In this document: one piece after another, positions 8,145-16,710 of the stretch
Layout of the letters: every line of letters starts with the position of its first letter
Numbering within the stretch: the stretch's first letter is position 1
Origin: JAHRVQ01 sp963976815
GTDB taxonomy: Bacteria > Pseudomonadota > Gammaproteobacteria > Pseudomonadales > Azotimanducaceae
Reading direction: 5' to 3'
DNA length: 64,000 nucleotides
Assembly: GCA_963976815.1 (NCBI GenBank)
Contig: CAXBLU010000002.1
Location: 62,001-126,000, forward strand
Program-made: the position numbers and the translations under genes
The notes under the pieces: generated by a model
Seen by the model: only the letters and a program-made list of their open reading frames with translations
The model's database searches: none
Told to the model about the DNA's origin: nothing

Positions 8145-8528
8145 CTATTCTGGCTTCCAGCCCAGGCAATAGGCAACCAGCTTGTTGCCATCTAGGTCAC
8201 GAAAATAACCGCCGTAGAAACCCATGCTGGAGCCGCGGTCGTGGGGCTCACCCTCGTCAGTTGCTCCCAGGCTAATGGCCTTTTGATAAAACCGTTCTAC
8301 CGCGTCGCCAGTTTTAAGGTCCAGCGCAATCATGGTGCCGTTGCCCATCGTGGCGTTGAGTTCATCAAACGGAGTGATGACTGAAAACATAGGGCCTTCG
8401 CCATTGCTCCAACCCAGCATCCGCTCATCGGTCATGGCTCGTTCAGCCCCTATCTCAGCCAACAATTTGTCGTAGAACTTGCCGGCCCGTTGCAGATCGT
8501 TGGTGCCGAGGGTGATGTATCCAATCAT
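8145..8528 (-). CDS. VOC-family (glyoxalase/bleomycin resistance) protein
   Basis: A 127-residue vicinal-oxygen-chelate protein with paired beta-alpha-beta-beta-beta modules. It begins with the typical I-G-Y-I-T-L-G-T-N-D-L-Q-R-A-G-K-F-Y-D and ends with Y-G-G-Y-F-R-D-L-D-G-N-K-L-V-A-Y-C, which carries the second-half metal or edge residues. It resembles the broadly distributed 'YesE/PhnB-like' lactoylglutathione lyase relatives, whose substrates are mostly unknown. It is convergent with the ABM gene and separated from the upstream OmpA porin by a terminator, so it is its own transcription unit. Confidence 0.88.
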   Translation of the reverse strand: MIGYITLGTNDLQRAGKFYDKLLAEIGAERAMTDERMLGWSNGEGPMFSVITPFDELNATMGNGTMIALDLKTGDAVERFYQKAISLGATDEGEPHDRGSSMGFYGGYFRDLDGNKLVAYCLGWKPE

Positions 8529-8566
8529 TTTGATTCCCTGCTTTTTATGGTTGAAAGTGGTGAAAC

Positions 8567-8587
8567 AAAAACGGCCCTTTCGGGCCG
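8567..8587 (-). terminator. Rho-independent terminator of the OmpA porin gene
   Basis: Read on the minus strand, a 6-bp GC stem (CGGCCC/GGGCCG) with a GAAA loop is followed by TTTTTGTTT. It lies 45 bp beyond the OmpA porin stop codon and just upstream of the VOC gene, so it ends the porin transcript. Confidence 0.88.
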
Positions 8588-8600
8588 CTTTGATACTTCA

Positions 8601-8628
8601 TCTAACAAACTACCTCTAACAAACTACA
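8601..8628. repeat. 14-bp direct repeat next to the OmpA stop codon
   Basis: Two tandem copies of TCTAACAAACTAC(c/a) end 3 nt from the porin stop (8632-8634 on the complement) and precede its terminator. It is one of several stop-codon-adjacent tandem duplications in this window. Confidence 0.85.
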
Positions 8629-8631
8629 AGG

Positions 8632-9753
8632 TTAGTTAACTTTCTTAACCACTTCGATATTGGTTTCAACAACACCTACTACTCGGCGATTGTTTTGTCG
8701 ACCTTCAGCGGTATCGTTTGATGCAATTGGCTTGGCTTCACCATGACCAATGGCCGTGACCCGGTCTGCTGCTACCTTAAAGTCTTGGGTCAGAATGTTT
8801 GCGATAGTATTAGCGCGACGCTGTGAAAGCTTCTGGTTGTAGTCTTCAGCTCCACGGCTGTCCGTGTGACCCTCGACGGTAACCTTAGTCTGTGGGTACT
8901 GCGTCATAAAGCTGAATACTTTTTGAACTTCAGCTCTGTGCTCGGGACGTGCGTTTGCGGAATCGTAGTCAAACTCAACATTCAAGGTCACAGAAACCGT
9001 TTCTTTAAGGATTTCGTAGCAACCACGTGAATCGATTCTAGCGCCGGCAAGATCTGTATCGGGGCAGGCGTCCTTGTAGTCAGGGACTTTGTCGCCGTCA
9101 GAATCGATGGCGCAGCCACGACTATCAACAGATACATTGGCGGGTGTGCGAGGACAAGCGTCACGGTCATCTAGCACGCCATCGTTGTCAGAATCTAATG
9201 GTGCTGCGGGTGCAGGTGCAGGGGCCGGGCTTGATTCGCTAAAGCTGTGGTGCAAGCTGACGTAGAACGCTGCGTCAATTTCGCTTGATTCTGAAGTTCT
9301 GAAGAATTTGAAATCAGAGCGCAGGGCTGTTTTTTCTTTGAACCAATATTTTGCACCGATACCGATGTTAGCCAGAGACTCGCCATTTCGAGTACCGGTT
9401 GTATCGAAGTCAGCTTGACCGATACCAAAGGAGAAAAATGGCGTGATCTTGTGCTTGGTCTCCAGGTGATACAGGCCATCTAACCGATAGTGGTCTGCAT
9501 TGACGTCAAAACCGCCGTTCTCGGTTTCTGAATCAGCATTCAAATAGGCAAATTCGATTGCCCATGGGTTGGCGAAACGATATCCGATGCCAAGGTTGTA
9601 CATGGCTGTATTGTCTAGCTGGCGGTCGCTGTCGAAGCCGTAAGCGCCTAAACCTAGGCTTGTGGTTATACCTTCAGCTTCGTCTGCCATCGCGGGCAGG
9701 TGAAGGATTGAAGCTGAAATAACCAGTGTTGCGAGCAAGATGCGACGAATCAT
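8632..9753 (-). CDS. OmpA/OprF-like outer membrane porin
   Basis: This 373-residue protein has a signal peptide (ending M-A-D), an N-terminal eight-strand beta-barrel (about 25-180, alternating aromatic strands such as L-G-I-G-Y-R-F), a Pro-Ala hinge (A-P-A-P-A-P-A-A-P), two thrombospondin type 3 calcium-binding repeats (D-S-D-N-D-G-V-L-D-D and D-S-D-G-D-K-V-P-D-Y), and a C-terminal OmpA domain. The peptidoglycan-binding Asp and Arg are present in G-H-T-D-S-R-G and L-S-Q-R-R-A. It anchors the outer membrane to the cell wall. It has its own AAAGGAG ribosome site and a terminator, consistent with a highly expressed monocistronic porin. Confidence 0.95.
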   Translation of the reverse strand: MIRRILLATLVISASILHLPAMADEAEGITTSLGLGAYGFDSDRQLDNTAMYNLGIGYRFANPWAIEFAYLNADSETENGGFDVNADHYRLDGLYHLETKHKITPFFSFGIGQADFDTTGTRNGESLANIGIGAKYWFKEKTALRSDFKFFRTSESSEIDAAFYVSLHHSFSESSPAPAPAPAAPLDSDNDGVLDDRDACPRTPANVSVDSRGCAIDSDGDKVPDYKDACPDTDLAGARIDSRGCYEILKETVSVTLNVEFDYDSANARPEHRAEVQKVFSFMTQYPQTKVTVEGHTDSRGAEDYNQKLSQRRANTIANILTQDFKVAADRVTAIGHGEAKPIASNDTAEGRQNNRRVVGVVETNIEVVKKVN

Positions 9754-9922
9754 GGAAGCACTCCTTTGAAGTTGCGGCGATGATAGCGAAATTTGGATTG
9801 AGTCGCATGGAAATCAGCGCAAATTTTGTAAATCTTTATGGGTATTTGGCTGATTTACCCCGATTTCACTCAAATGACAGCGACTTCTCTAGAACTCAGT
9901 GCCATGGCATGCTCAATTTATG

Positions 9923-10972
9923 ATGCAAAATCCCCCTCGGACATTCTTCAAGCCAACAGGACAGGTCTTTTTGTTGCTCGTGATGTGTTTTCTCGGGGGC
10001 TGCGAGCCGGCGGGATTGGAATCGGATCTGAAGCAATATAACAACCGGTTGGCCCGGGTCCTTGAGCAGCCATTAGTCGAAGGTGAGGCTATTCAAAGAT
10101 TGGTATTCCCCAGGGTCAGGCTGCTCCAGCAACCCATAGAGCCGATTAAGGTAGACCTCTTGGATTTTTTACAGCTGGGTGACTGTGAACTCCAGCAGGT
10201 GGTTGCAGAAAAAAACAGCAGTCTTGGCCGGTTTGCGCCAACATCGCGATTGCTCGCCCAGGATGTCCTATTTATTTCCCTGGCTGAAGCTTGCCGACAG
10301 AAACTTGCTGCGGATGGAGACCTGACCGCACTGCTCCAGGCGGCGGTTGCGGAAAAACGCCGGACCCTGGGGAAAAGGCTTTGGAACGCCACACTTGCCG
10401 GTCCGGAGTATCGCCTTTTTTGGCAGATAGACCTGGCGAATTACCCGGAGCAGATCGATAGCCGGGTCGATCCTGCCCTCAGGGATATTGAGTCTGTTGT
10501 TGTGGCGCTTGGTGAAGACCAGTGGGATGCCGACTTGCAGGTTTTGGAAGTTGCCCTGGAAGTATTGCGCAATGGTGAAGCGGGTGCTCTAGTTGAAAGC
10601 TGGCGACACGTGGCTACCTCCCTTACCGGGGCAAACCGACTTTTGCAGGCGCGCGCAGCGAGAAGACCCCTGTGCTTTCCGGGCATGAGCAACCCCAAAG
10701 CCGACATTTTCCACAATATCGTTTTAAGAGATTTTATCCAGGGCATACAGGGGGATGTTGCCATTCTGAATCGTCGCTATTACGACATTGTGATCCCTAT
10801 CCGGCGAATTGAAGAAATGTTCCGTGATGTGGAAACCCAGGATTACCGAAGATTCAGGCTCGACAGAGACAGATTACTGGAGACAGCGCGTGGGTCGGTC
10901 GCCCTCCATGTTGCGGCGTTGGAGCCACTCATGGTGCAATGTGGTTTTCTCCCGGGGGTCAGTCATGAATGA
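9923..10972 (+). CDS. DUF3080 family lipoprotein
   Basis: The chosen ATG gives a short lipoprotein signal (F-L-L-L-V-M-C-F-L-G-G-C) with the acylated Cys at residue 27; starts at 9899 and 9920 are also open. The body matches the gammaproteobacterial DUF3080 family: Y-N-N-R-L-A-R-V-L, L-L-D-F-L-Q-L-G-D-C-E-L, then E-K-N-S-S-L-G-R. The function is unknown. The 3' end overlaps the next ATG by 8 bp, so the two are translationally coupled. Confidence 0.82.
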   Translation: MQNPPRTFFKPTGQVFLLLVMCFLGGCEPAGLESDLKQYNNRLARVLEQPLVEGEAIQRLVFPRVRLLQQPIEPIKVDLLDFLQLGDCELQQVVAEKNSSLGRFAPTSRLLAQDVLFISLAEACRQKLAADGDLTALLQAAVAEKRRTLGKRLWNATLAGPEYRLFWQIDLANYPEQIDSRVDPALRDIESVVVALGEDQWDADLQVLEVALEVLRNGEAGALVESWRHVATSLTGANRLLQARAARRPLCFPGMSNPKADIFHNIVLRDFIQGIQGDVAILNRRYYDIVIPIRRIEEMFRDVETQDYRRFRLDRDRLLETARGSVALHVAALEPLMVQCGFLPGVSHE

Positions 10973-11699
10973 ACAGGCATTCTATAGTCGCTGGAAAGAG
11001 GTGGCGGAAGGCTTAGCGCCGTTCGAGATGGCGCAACGGGCTGGCGCCGTTGCGGAAACTCCCGGACAAATATTTACGGCAGGCTATCAGGCTGCGGTTC
11101 GGCACACTTTTCCGGAAGTGAATCATGCTGGTTGGTGCTGTTTTGCGGTAACCGAAGATCGATCGCCGGAATCCGCTTTTCCAGGTGTCAGTCTTGTTGA
11201 CGGTAAAGTTAGCGGCTTCAAAACATGGATTGCCGCCGCCGACTGTGTTGAGCTGTTGGTATTAAAAGTTGGTGGCGGCGCGGAGGCGAGGTATGGAACA
11301 GTCTTAGCCAAGGATCCCGGCGTGACCATCAAATTAAGACCCGGCAAATTCCTTGCTGATATGAGTCAGGGTGCAGCGGAGTTTAACCAGGCAGAGTTTG
11401 TTGAGTTTGTGGAAGTGCCAGAGGTACGGACCTTTAGGCAGTATGAACCCTACTATATCTACGTCGCATTTTTAGCCAGGCTGGCGGCATTGGAACTCGA
11501 TTCTGGAGATTCCAGAGTAGGCGAGATTAAAGACCTGGTGCTGTCTGCCCTGGCGGAGCAAATTGATCTGGTGCAGATTGATTCGCTCGTTTCTCATCTG
11601 TTGGACCTGATGGCGCAACTAGGGCTAGAGCTGGGGTCTGACTGGACCACGGACAAGCGCCTTTTTACGATGTACTCAAGCGGTATTCAAAGGCTATAA
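10965..11699 (+). CDS. Short acyl-CoA-dehydrogenase-like protein
   Basis: The ATG at 10965, inside the end of the DUF3080 gene, gives 244 residues; the frame is open further upstream but those residues overlap the lipoprotein and look non-coding. The region around residues 45-130 (H-A-G-W-C-C-F-A-V-T-E-D, then D-G-K-V-S-G-F-K-T-W-I-A-A-A, then D-P-G-V-T-I-K) resembles the middle beta-barrel domain of acyl-CoA dehydrogenases. The protein lacks room for the full alpha domains (normal enzymes are about 380 aa), so it may be a non-catalytic relative. No obvious catalytic Glu can be assigned. Function unknown. Confidence 0.62.
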   Translation: MNEQAFYSRWKEVAEGLAPFEMAQRAGAVAETPGQIFTAGYQAAVRHTFPEVNHAGWCCFAVTEDRSPESAFPGVSLVDGKVSGFKTWIAAADCVELLVLKVGGGAEARYGTVLAKDPGVTIKLRPGKFLADMSQGAAEFNQAEFVEFVEVPEVRTFRQYEPYYIYVAFLARLAALELDSGDSRVGEIKDLVLSALAEQIDLVQIDSLVSHLLDLMAQLGLELGSDWTTDKRLFTMYSSGIQRL

Positions 11700-11702
11700 G
11701 GG

Positions 11703-13295
11703 TTAGTTAGCGATCACTTCCTGTGCCAGGAATTCTTCATAACCGCCGGGGAAGTCGAGCAACTTACCATCGACAATTTCGATCACCCGGGTTGCCAGCG
11801 ACGAGACAAATTCACGGTCGTGGCTAACAAAAATGAGGGTGCCTTCAAAATTATCCAGAGCCAGGTTCAGGGCCTCAATGGATTCCATATCGAGGTGATT
11901 AGTGGGTTCATCGAGTAGCATGACGTTCGGTTCACTCATCACTAGTTTGCCGAACAGCAGTCGGTTTTTCTCCCCACCGGAACAGACCTTCACCTTCTTT
12001 TCAAAATCCTCGGTAGAGAACAACAGGCGACCCAGGGTTGCTCGAACAATCTGATCGTCGTGGCCTGGTTTGCGCCATTGGCTCATCCAGTCGAACAGGT
12101 TTTGATCGGAGTTAAAATCCTCGGTGCTGTCCTGGGGGCAATAGCCTAGAGTCGCATTCTCGGACCATTTGACACTGCCCTGGCTTGGCTCGAGTTCACC
12201 CATCAGGCAGCGCAGTAGAGTTGATTTACCCACGCCGTTCTCTCCAACAATTGCCAGCCTGGCACCGGCCTCGAGAATCAGATTGCCACCGCTAAATAGC
12301 GGCTCATCAAATCCATGGCCCAGGTTTTCAAGTTCCACTGCGTTGCGGTGCAGTTTGCCCTCTGGGGTGAATCGGATGTATGGGCTGACCCGGCTGCTGG
12401 GTTTAATATCGGCAAGCTCAATCTTGGTGATTTGTTTTGCACGAGAAGTGGCTTGTTTTGCCTTTGATGCATTGGCGGAGAACCTACTCACAAAGTGTTT
12501 AAGTTCTGCAATCTGTGCTTTCTTTTTGGCGTTTTCGTTTTGCATCTTTTCCCGGGCCTGGGTTGAGGCCGTCATAAAATCATCATAGTTACCGGGATAG
12601 ACCTTTAGTTCTCGATAGTCGATGTCCGCCATGTGGGTGCAGACGGTATTGAGAAAGTGTCTGTCGTGGGAAATGATGATCATAGTGCTTTTCCGAGCGA
12701 CCAGAATTTCCTCTAACCAGCGAATGGTGTGAATGTCGAGGTTGTTGGTGGGTTCGTCTAAGAGCAGGATGTCTGGATTGGAAAACAGCGCCTGAGCCAG
12801 CAGGACTCGCAGTTTTCTTCCTGGCGCAATCTCGCTCATCAGACCGTAGTGAACCGCTTCCTCTATGCCAGCACCGAGCAAGATCTCCCCGGCACGGCTT
12901 TCAGCACTGTAGCCATCCATCTCGGCATACTGCACCTCAAGATCGGCCACCTTAATGCCGTCCTCTTCCGTCATATCTGGTAGTGCGTAGATTCTGTCCC
13001 GTTCCTGTTTTACCGCGGCCAACTCTTTATGACCCATGATGACAGTGTCGATGACGGTAACTTTCTCGAAGGCGAACTGATCCTGATGCAACTCGCCGAC
13101 ACGCATATTCGGCTCGTAGGAGACATTGCCATTGGTAGGCGTGAGGCTGCCGTTGAGGATATTCATAAATGTGGACTTGCCGCAGCCATTGGCGCCAATC
13201 AGTCCATAGCGATTACCCTCGCCAAATTTCACGGAAATATTTTCAAACAGAGGCTTTGCGCCGAACTGCATGGTGACGTTTGCGGTGGTAATCAC
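11703..13295 (-). CDS. ybiT: ABC-F ATPase YbiT
   Basis: It has two ABC ATPase domains without membrane segments. Walker A motifs are G-A-N-G-C-G-K-S-T and G-E-N-G-V-G-K-S-T, and Walker B segments read L-L-L-D-E-P-T-N-N-L-D and M-L-L-D-E-P-T-N-H-L-D. The second signature is C-S-G-G-E-K-N-R; the first is degenerate (A-P-G-R-K-L-R). The 530-residue length and N-terminal M-I-T-T-A-N-V-T-M-Q-F-G match YbiT, one of the four E. coli ABC-F proteins that act on ribosomes. A basic coiled linker (about 235-290) corresponds to the P-site tRNA interaction motif. It is convergent with the previous gene, 3 bp apart. Confidence 0.93.
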   Translation of the reverse strand: MITTANVTMQFGAKPLFENISVKFGEGNRYGLIGANGCGKSTFMNILNGSLTPTNGNVSYEPNMRVGELHQDQFAFEKVTVIDTVIMGHKELAAVKQERDRIYALPDMTEEDGIKVADLEVQYAEMDGYSAESRAGEILLGAGIEEAVHYGLMSEIAPGRKLRVLLAQALFSNPDILLLDEPTNNLDIHTIRWLEEILVARKSTMIIISHDRHFLNTVCTHMADIDYRELKVYPGNYDDFMTASTQAREKMQNENAKKKAQIAELKHFVSRFSANASKAKQATSRAKQITKIELADIKPSSRVSPYIRFTPEGKLHRNAVELENLGHGFDEPLFSGGNLILEAGARLAIVGENGVGKSTLLRCLMGELEPSQGSVKWSENATLGYCPQDSTEDFNSDQNLFDWMSQWRKPGHDDQIVRATLGRLLFSTEDFEKKVKVCSGGEKNRLLFGKLVMSEPNVMLLDEPTNHLDMESIEALNLALDNFEGTLIFVSHDREFVSSLATRVIEIVDGKLLDFPGGYEEFLAQEVIAN

Positions 13296-13425
13296 GGATT
13301 TTTGCTCTCAAAAAGTGCGGCATCATAGGCATTTGTGCCTCATTCGTCGAGTCTCAAGGTGAATCCTTGTGTTGAATTGAATTCAATTAGCGGTCTATTC
13401 TGAGAAAAACTTAGAAGGTAATCCT

Positions 13426-14454
13426 ATGCAGTTTGACCTTATGACGGGTGGATTAGCCTGGCAGCAAAGTGCTGACCTGGCAGTAAAGCTAGAGCAACAG
13501 GGCTTTTCGGGAATGCTCTTTACCGAGGCCGCCAAAGTGCCCTGGATGATGATTGGTGCCGCCGCGATGGCAACCAGCAAATTGCAATTCAGCACAGGGA
13601 TTGCTGTGGCCTTTCCCCGCAGCCCGATGATGAGCGCTCAGATCGCCTGGGAGTTAGCGGAGAATACCGCCGGTAGATTCCGCCTAGGCCTCGGTAGTCA
13701 GGTGAAAGGTCATGTGATTCGACGCTATGCCAGTACGTTTGATAAACCGGCTCCACAAATGCGTGACTATGTTGCGGCGGTACAGGCTTGCTTGCGAGCG
13801 TTTCGCGGAGAAGAAAAACTTCACCACGAAGGGCCCTATTACAATTTGAGTTTGCTTCCTGCGCAATGGGCGCCGGGCCGTCATGACTTCGAAGATATCA
13901 AGATCGACATTTCTGCCGTGGGTCCATATATGTGCCGAGTTGCGGGTGAACTTTGCAACGGTGTCCATGTTCATCCAATGCATTCCTTACATTACCTGCA
14001 GAACAGGCTTATACCGGACGTATTAAAGGGCGCAGTTAAAGCGGGCCGTGAACTGAACGAGATAGATTTGATTGTGCCGGTGTTTGCCATTGCGGGGGAT
14101 TCACCGGAAGAGCGGAGAGCGATGTTGGATCGAGCAAGAACTCAAATCGCGTTTTATGGCTCAACGCCCAACTATGCCTACCAATTTGATGATCTTGGCT
14201 TTGACGGTACGACGAAGGCGCTAGGTGCTCTAATGAAGCAGGGGGATTTTGAGGGCCTGGCCAATACGATCAGTGACGAGATACTTGAGCATTTTGCGGT
14301 TATCGCAAAGTGGGACGATATGGCTGATGCGCTCAGGTCGCGCTATGAAGGAATCGCGAGTCGTGTTGTGACTTATTTGGCGGCAGAAGATATTCATCGA
14401 CATCCTGAGAATATTAGCCGCTGGGGTGAGATTGCCAGAGCGGTAGCTGTCTAG
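13426..14454 (+). CDS. LLM class flavin-dependent oxidoreductase (TIGR03617-like)
   Basis: A bacterial-luciferase-like TIM barrel of 342 residues. Family signatures include the N-terminal D-L-M-T-G-G-L, the T-E-A-A-K-V-P-W strand, L-Q-F-S-T-G-I-A-V-A-F-P-R-S-P-M and F-R-L-G-L-G-S-Q-V-K-G-H. The G-L-G-S-Q-V and P-R-S-P patterns are those of the TIGR03617 F420-type group, although in proteobacteria FMN is the likelier cofactor. The substrate is unknown. The stop codon overlaps the stop of the convergent LOV kinase by 4 bp. Confidence 0.88.
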   Translation: MQFDLMTGGLAWQQSADLAVKLEQQGFSGMLFTEAAKVPWMMIGAAAMATSKLQFSTGIAVAFPRSPMMSAQIAWELAENTAGRFRLGLGSQVKGHVIRRYASTFDKPAPQMRDYVAAVQACLRAFRGEEKLHHEGPYYNLSLLPAQWAPGRHDFEDIKIDISAVGPYMCRVAGELCNGVHVHPMHSLHYLQNRLIPDVLKGAVKAGRELNEIDLIVPVFAIAGDSPEERRAMLDRARTQIAFYGSTPNYAYQFDDLGFDGTTKALGALMKQGDFEGLANTISDEILEHFAVIAKWDDMADALRSRYEGIASRVVTYLAAEDIHRHPENISRWGEIARAVAV

Positions 14455-16598
14455 CGATTTGCCAGGTTTTTAGTGGCTGTTTTCGGCTCGAATGGCAAGT
14501 AAATGGTAACGGCGGTGCGACCGGGTACGCTCGTTATCTCGATTTCACCGCCGTGTTGTTTAACAATCCCATGTACAACGGAAAGCCCCAACCCCGACCC
14601 CTCACCGATGCCCTGGGTTGTGAAAAATGGTTCAAAAATGTGTTTGATATAGGTTTCGTCAATTCCTGGACCATTGTCTTGCACTTCAATGGCAACAAAA
14701 GCACGGTCATCGCTTTCGTGGCTCCGTGGTAAAGCAGCGGCGGTTTCGGGATAAAGCTTAACGTTAATTACTCCGTTCCCCTTCATTGCAGCGTCTGCAT
14801 TGAGGCATAGATTCATCAAGATCTGACGAATCTGGCCGGAGTTAGCCCTGAGAGTGCGGCTGTCCTCTTCGAGATTGGTTTCTAACATGATGGTTGATTT
14901 TATCTTGAGCCTAATGCTCTGCAATATATCTTCCATCACAGCATGAATATCGACTAACGGGTTGTTGGTTTGTTGGTGCAGGGAAAAAGTGAGCAACTGT
15001 TCAATCAGGTGTTTTGCCCTAAGCCCGCTCTGAATTATTTGGCCAGTGTAAGTGAGGCGGCGGTCCTCCTCCTGGAAGTCAGCGGCCAATAACTCCGCGT
15101 AGCCGATCAGTGGCGTCAGTAGGTTATTAAAATCATGGGCAACGCCCCTGGCTAATGTGCCAATCGTTTCCAATTTTTCCGATTGCAATAATCGCTGCTG
15201 TAACACTTTGTTTTCTTTTTCTGTTCGAATGCGCCGGGTCACATCCTGAACAGTACCTTTTAATGCCGGTCTACCGTCCAAAATGGATTGCTGAGCGACG
15301 AGTTCACAGTAGCGAGTGTCGTTTTCTGCCCAATTGAAAGAGTAGGTGCCTTGCCATCTCCTTCTACCTAATTGGGTTGCTTCATGTGCATCTTCAATAA
15401 ACTCCTGTTGATTAATCGGATTGATTCGGTCGCATAGTTCTTGAATGTTTTGTGGAATTGGATTCTCGGTGCCAAGCACCTCTACTATTTCGTTAGAGAA
15501 GACCAACTGGTCATCTTCAAAATACCAGATGAAACTGCCGAGCTGCCCAATCTTACGAGCCTCGGCGAGAAGGGATTCAATCTCGTCTAATTTTGCTCGT
15601 GTAGTCTGATTCTCGTCCGAAATAAACGCAACCGCACAAAGATCAGTAATATAGCGGGAGAATTCCCGATCCTCTCTATTCCATTGGCGTGGCCCACCGC
15701 TATGTTCCAGGCTAATCACGCCGGAGAGTTCGCCGTTAATGTTAATTGGGGCATACAAGACTGCCCCGATATTGCGATCGATCATGTAATCGAGATCAAG
15801 ATCCAGATAACTCAATTCGTCGTCAAGGTTTGAAACAGAAATGATTTGATTGTTGTGAAGTGCGGAAAAGAATAGGGGGTGGTCCGCAGCGACCATCGTC
15901 GTGTTTTCTGTGATTGATTCACCATTGCGAATCATGAGAGTACAAGTCAGTAACTCCCTTTTATCATCCAACTGCCAAATACCGGTTCGCGACATGGCGA
16001 GCTGGATCGCCGCTACTGAAAGGTATTTTTCGAGGGTCTCATCCAGGGTGGTTGATGCATCTCGGACAAGTTCTAACAGTAAACCCTGGCTGGTTGCGAG
16101 TCGCTGATTCTGCTCCACGAGATCAGCGGCGTTCTTCTGCCGATTGGTGACGTCCTGCTGTATGCCGAGATAAAATTTTGGCTGACCATTGCTGTCAAAA
16201 ATAGGTGAAATGGTGACCTCGTTCCAAAACAAGGTGCCATCTTTACGGTAGTTTCGAAGTGTAACCGTGCATGCCCGATTCTCAGCGATGGACTCACGAA
16301 TAGTGCTGATACCGGTCTGCTGGGTGTCGCTGCCCTGTAGGAAGCGGCAGTTTTGGCCATAAATTTCACTTCGACTGTAGCCTGTAATTAAGCTAAAGGC
16401 GCTGTTGCCGTAAACAATCGGGTTGTCGACCTGGCTAGGGTCCGAGATCAACACACCGACCGGCAAATTGTCGAAACTCGCAAGGTCCAATTGGGGTTTG
16501 TTGCTGTCGTGGCTTGACTTGTAAACAACAACATAGGCCAGTGAGGCAAATGCGCAGATCAAAACCAAAACGGTCGCAATAGGTAGCAGCGACTCCAT
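14451..16598 (-). CDS. Membrane-anchored LOV-GAF-PAS histidine kinase (blue-light sensor)
   Basis: One transmembrane helix (residues 5-26) is followed by a canonical LOV domain (about 45-150). It holds the photoactive Cys84 in G-Q-N-C-R-F-L-Q-G, the FMN contacts R-N-Y-R-K-D-G and F-W-N-E, and the signalling Gln in G-I-Q-Q-D-V-T. A GAF-like domain (about 170-325) and a second PAS (about 340-455) come next. The kinase core has His488 in V-A-H-D-F-N-N, an N-box (N-L-C-L-N-A-D-A-A), D-N-G-P-G-I-D and G-S-G-L-G-L. There is no receiver domain and no adjacent response regulator, so the output is unknown. Blue light, through a cysteinyl-FMN adduct, is the expected input, possibly integrated with a GAF ligand. 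Confidence 0.92.
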   Translation of the reverse strand: MESLLPIATVLVLICAFASLAYVVVYKSSHDSNKPQLDLASFDNLPVGVLISDPSQVDNPIVYGNSAFSLITGYSRSEIYGQNCRFLQGSDTQQTGISTIRESIAENRACTVTLRNYRKDGTLFWNEVTISPIFDSNGQPKFYLGIQQDVTNRQKNAADLVEQNQRLATSQGLLLELVRDASTTLDETLEKYLSVAAIQLAMSRTGIWQLDDKRELLTCTLMIRNGESITENTTMVAADHPLFFSALHNNQIISVSNLDDELSYLDLDLDYMIDRNIGAVLYAPININGELSGVISLEHSGGPRQWNREDREFSRYITDLCAVAFISDENQTTRAKLDEIESLLAEARKIGQLGSFIWYFEDDQLVFSNEIVEVLGTENPIPQNIQELCDRINPINQQEFIEDAHEATQLGRRRWQGTYSFNWAENDTRYCELVAQQSILDGRPALKGTVQDVTRRIRTEKENKVLQQRLLQSEKLETIGTLARGVAHDFNNLLTPLIGYAELLAADFQEEDRRLTYTGQIIQSGLRAKHLIEQLLTFSLHQQTNNPLVDIHAVMEDILQSIRLKIKSTIMLETNLEEDSRTLRANSGQIRQILMNLCLNADAAMKGNGVINVKLYPETAAALPRSHESDDRAFVAIEVQDNGPGIDETYIKHIFEPFFTTQGIGEGSGLGLSVVHGIVKQHGGEIEITSVPGRTAVTIYLPFEPKTATKNLANR

Positions 16599-16710
16599 TA
16601 TCCTACTCGGCTTAAAATTATTTTGACCCTATCTGTAATCTTTGAAATCGGCAAGTGAGCAGGTTCAATGTTTGTTATGGTTTATGATAGCGGCAAATGA
16701 GGATTGTGAT

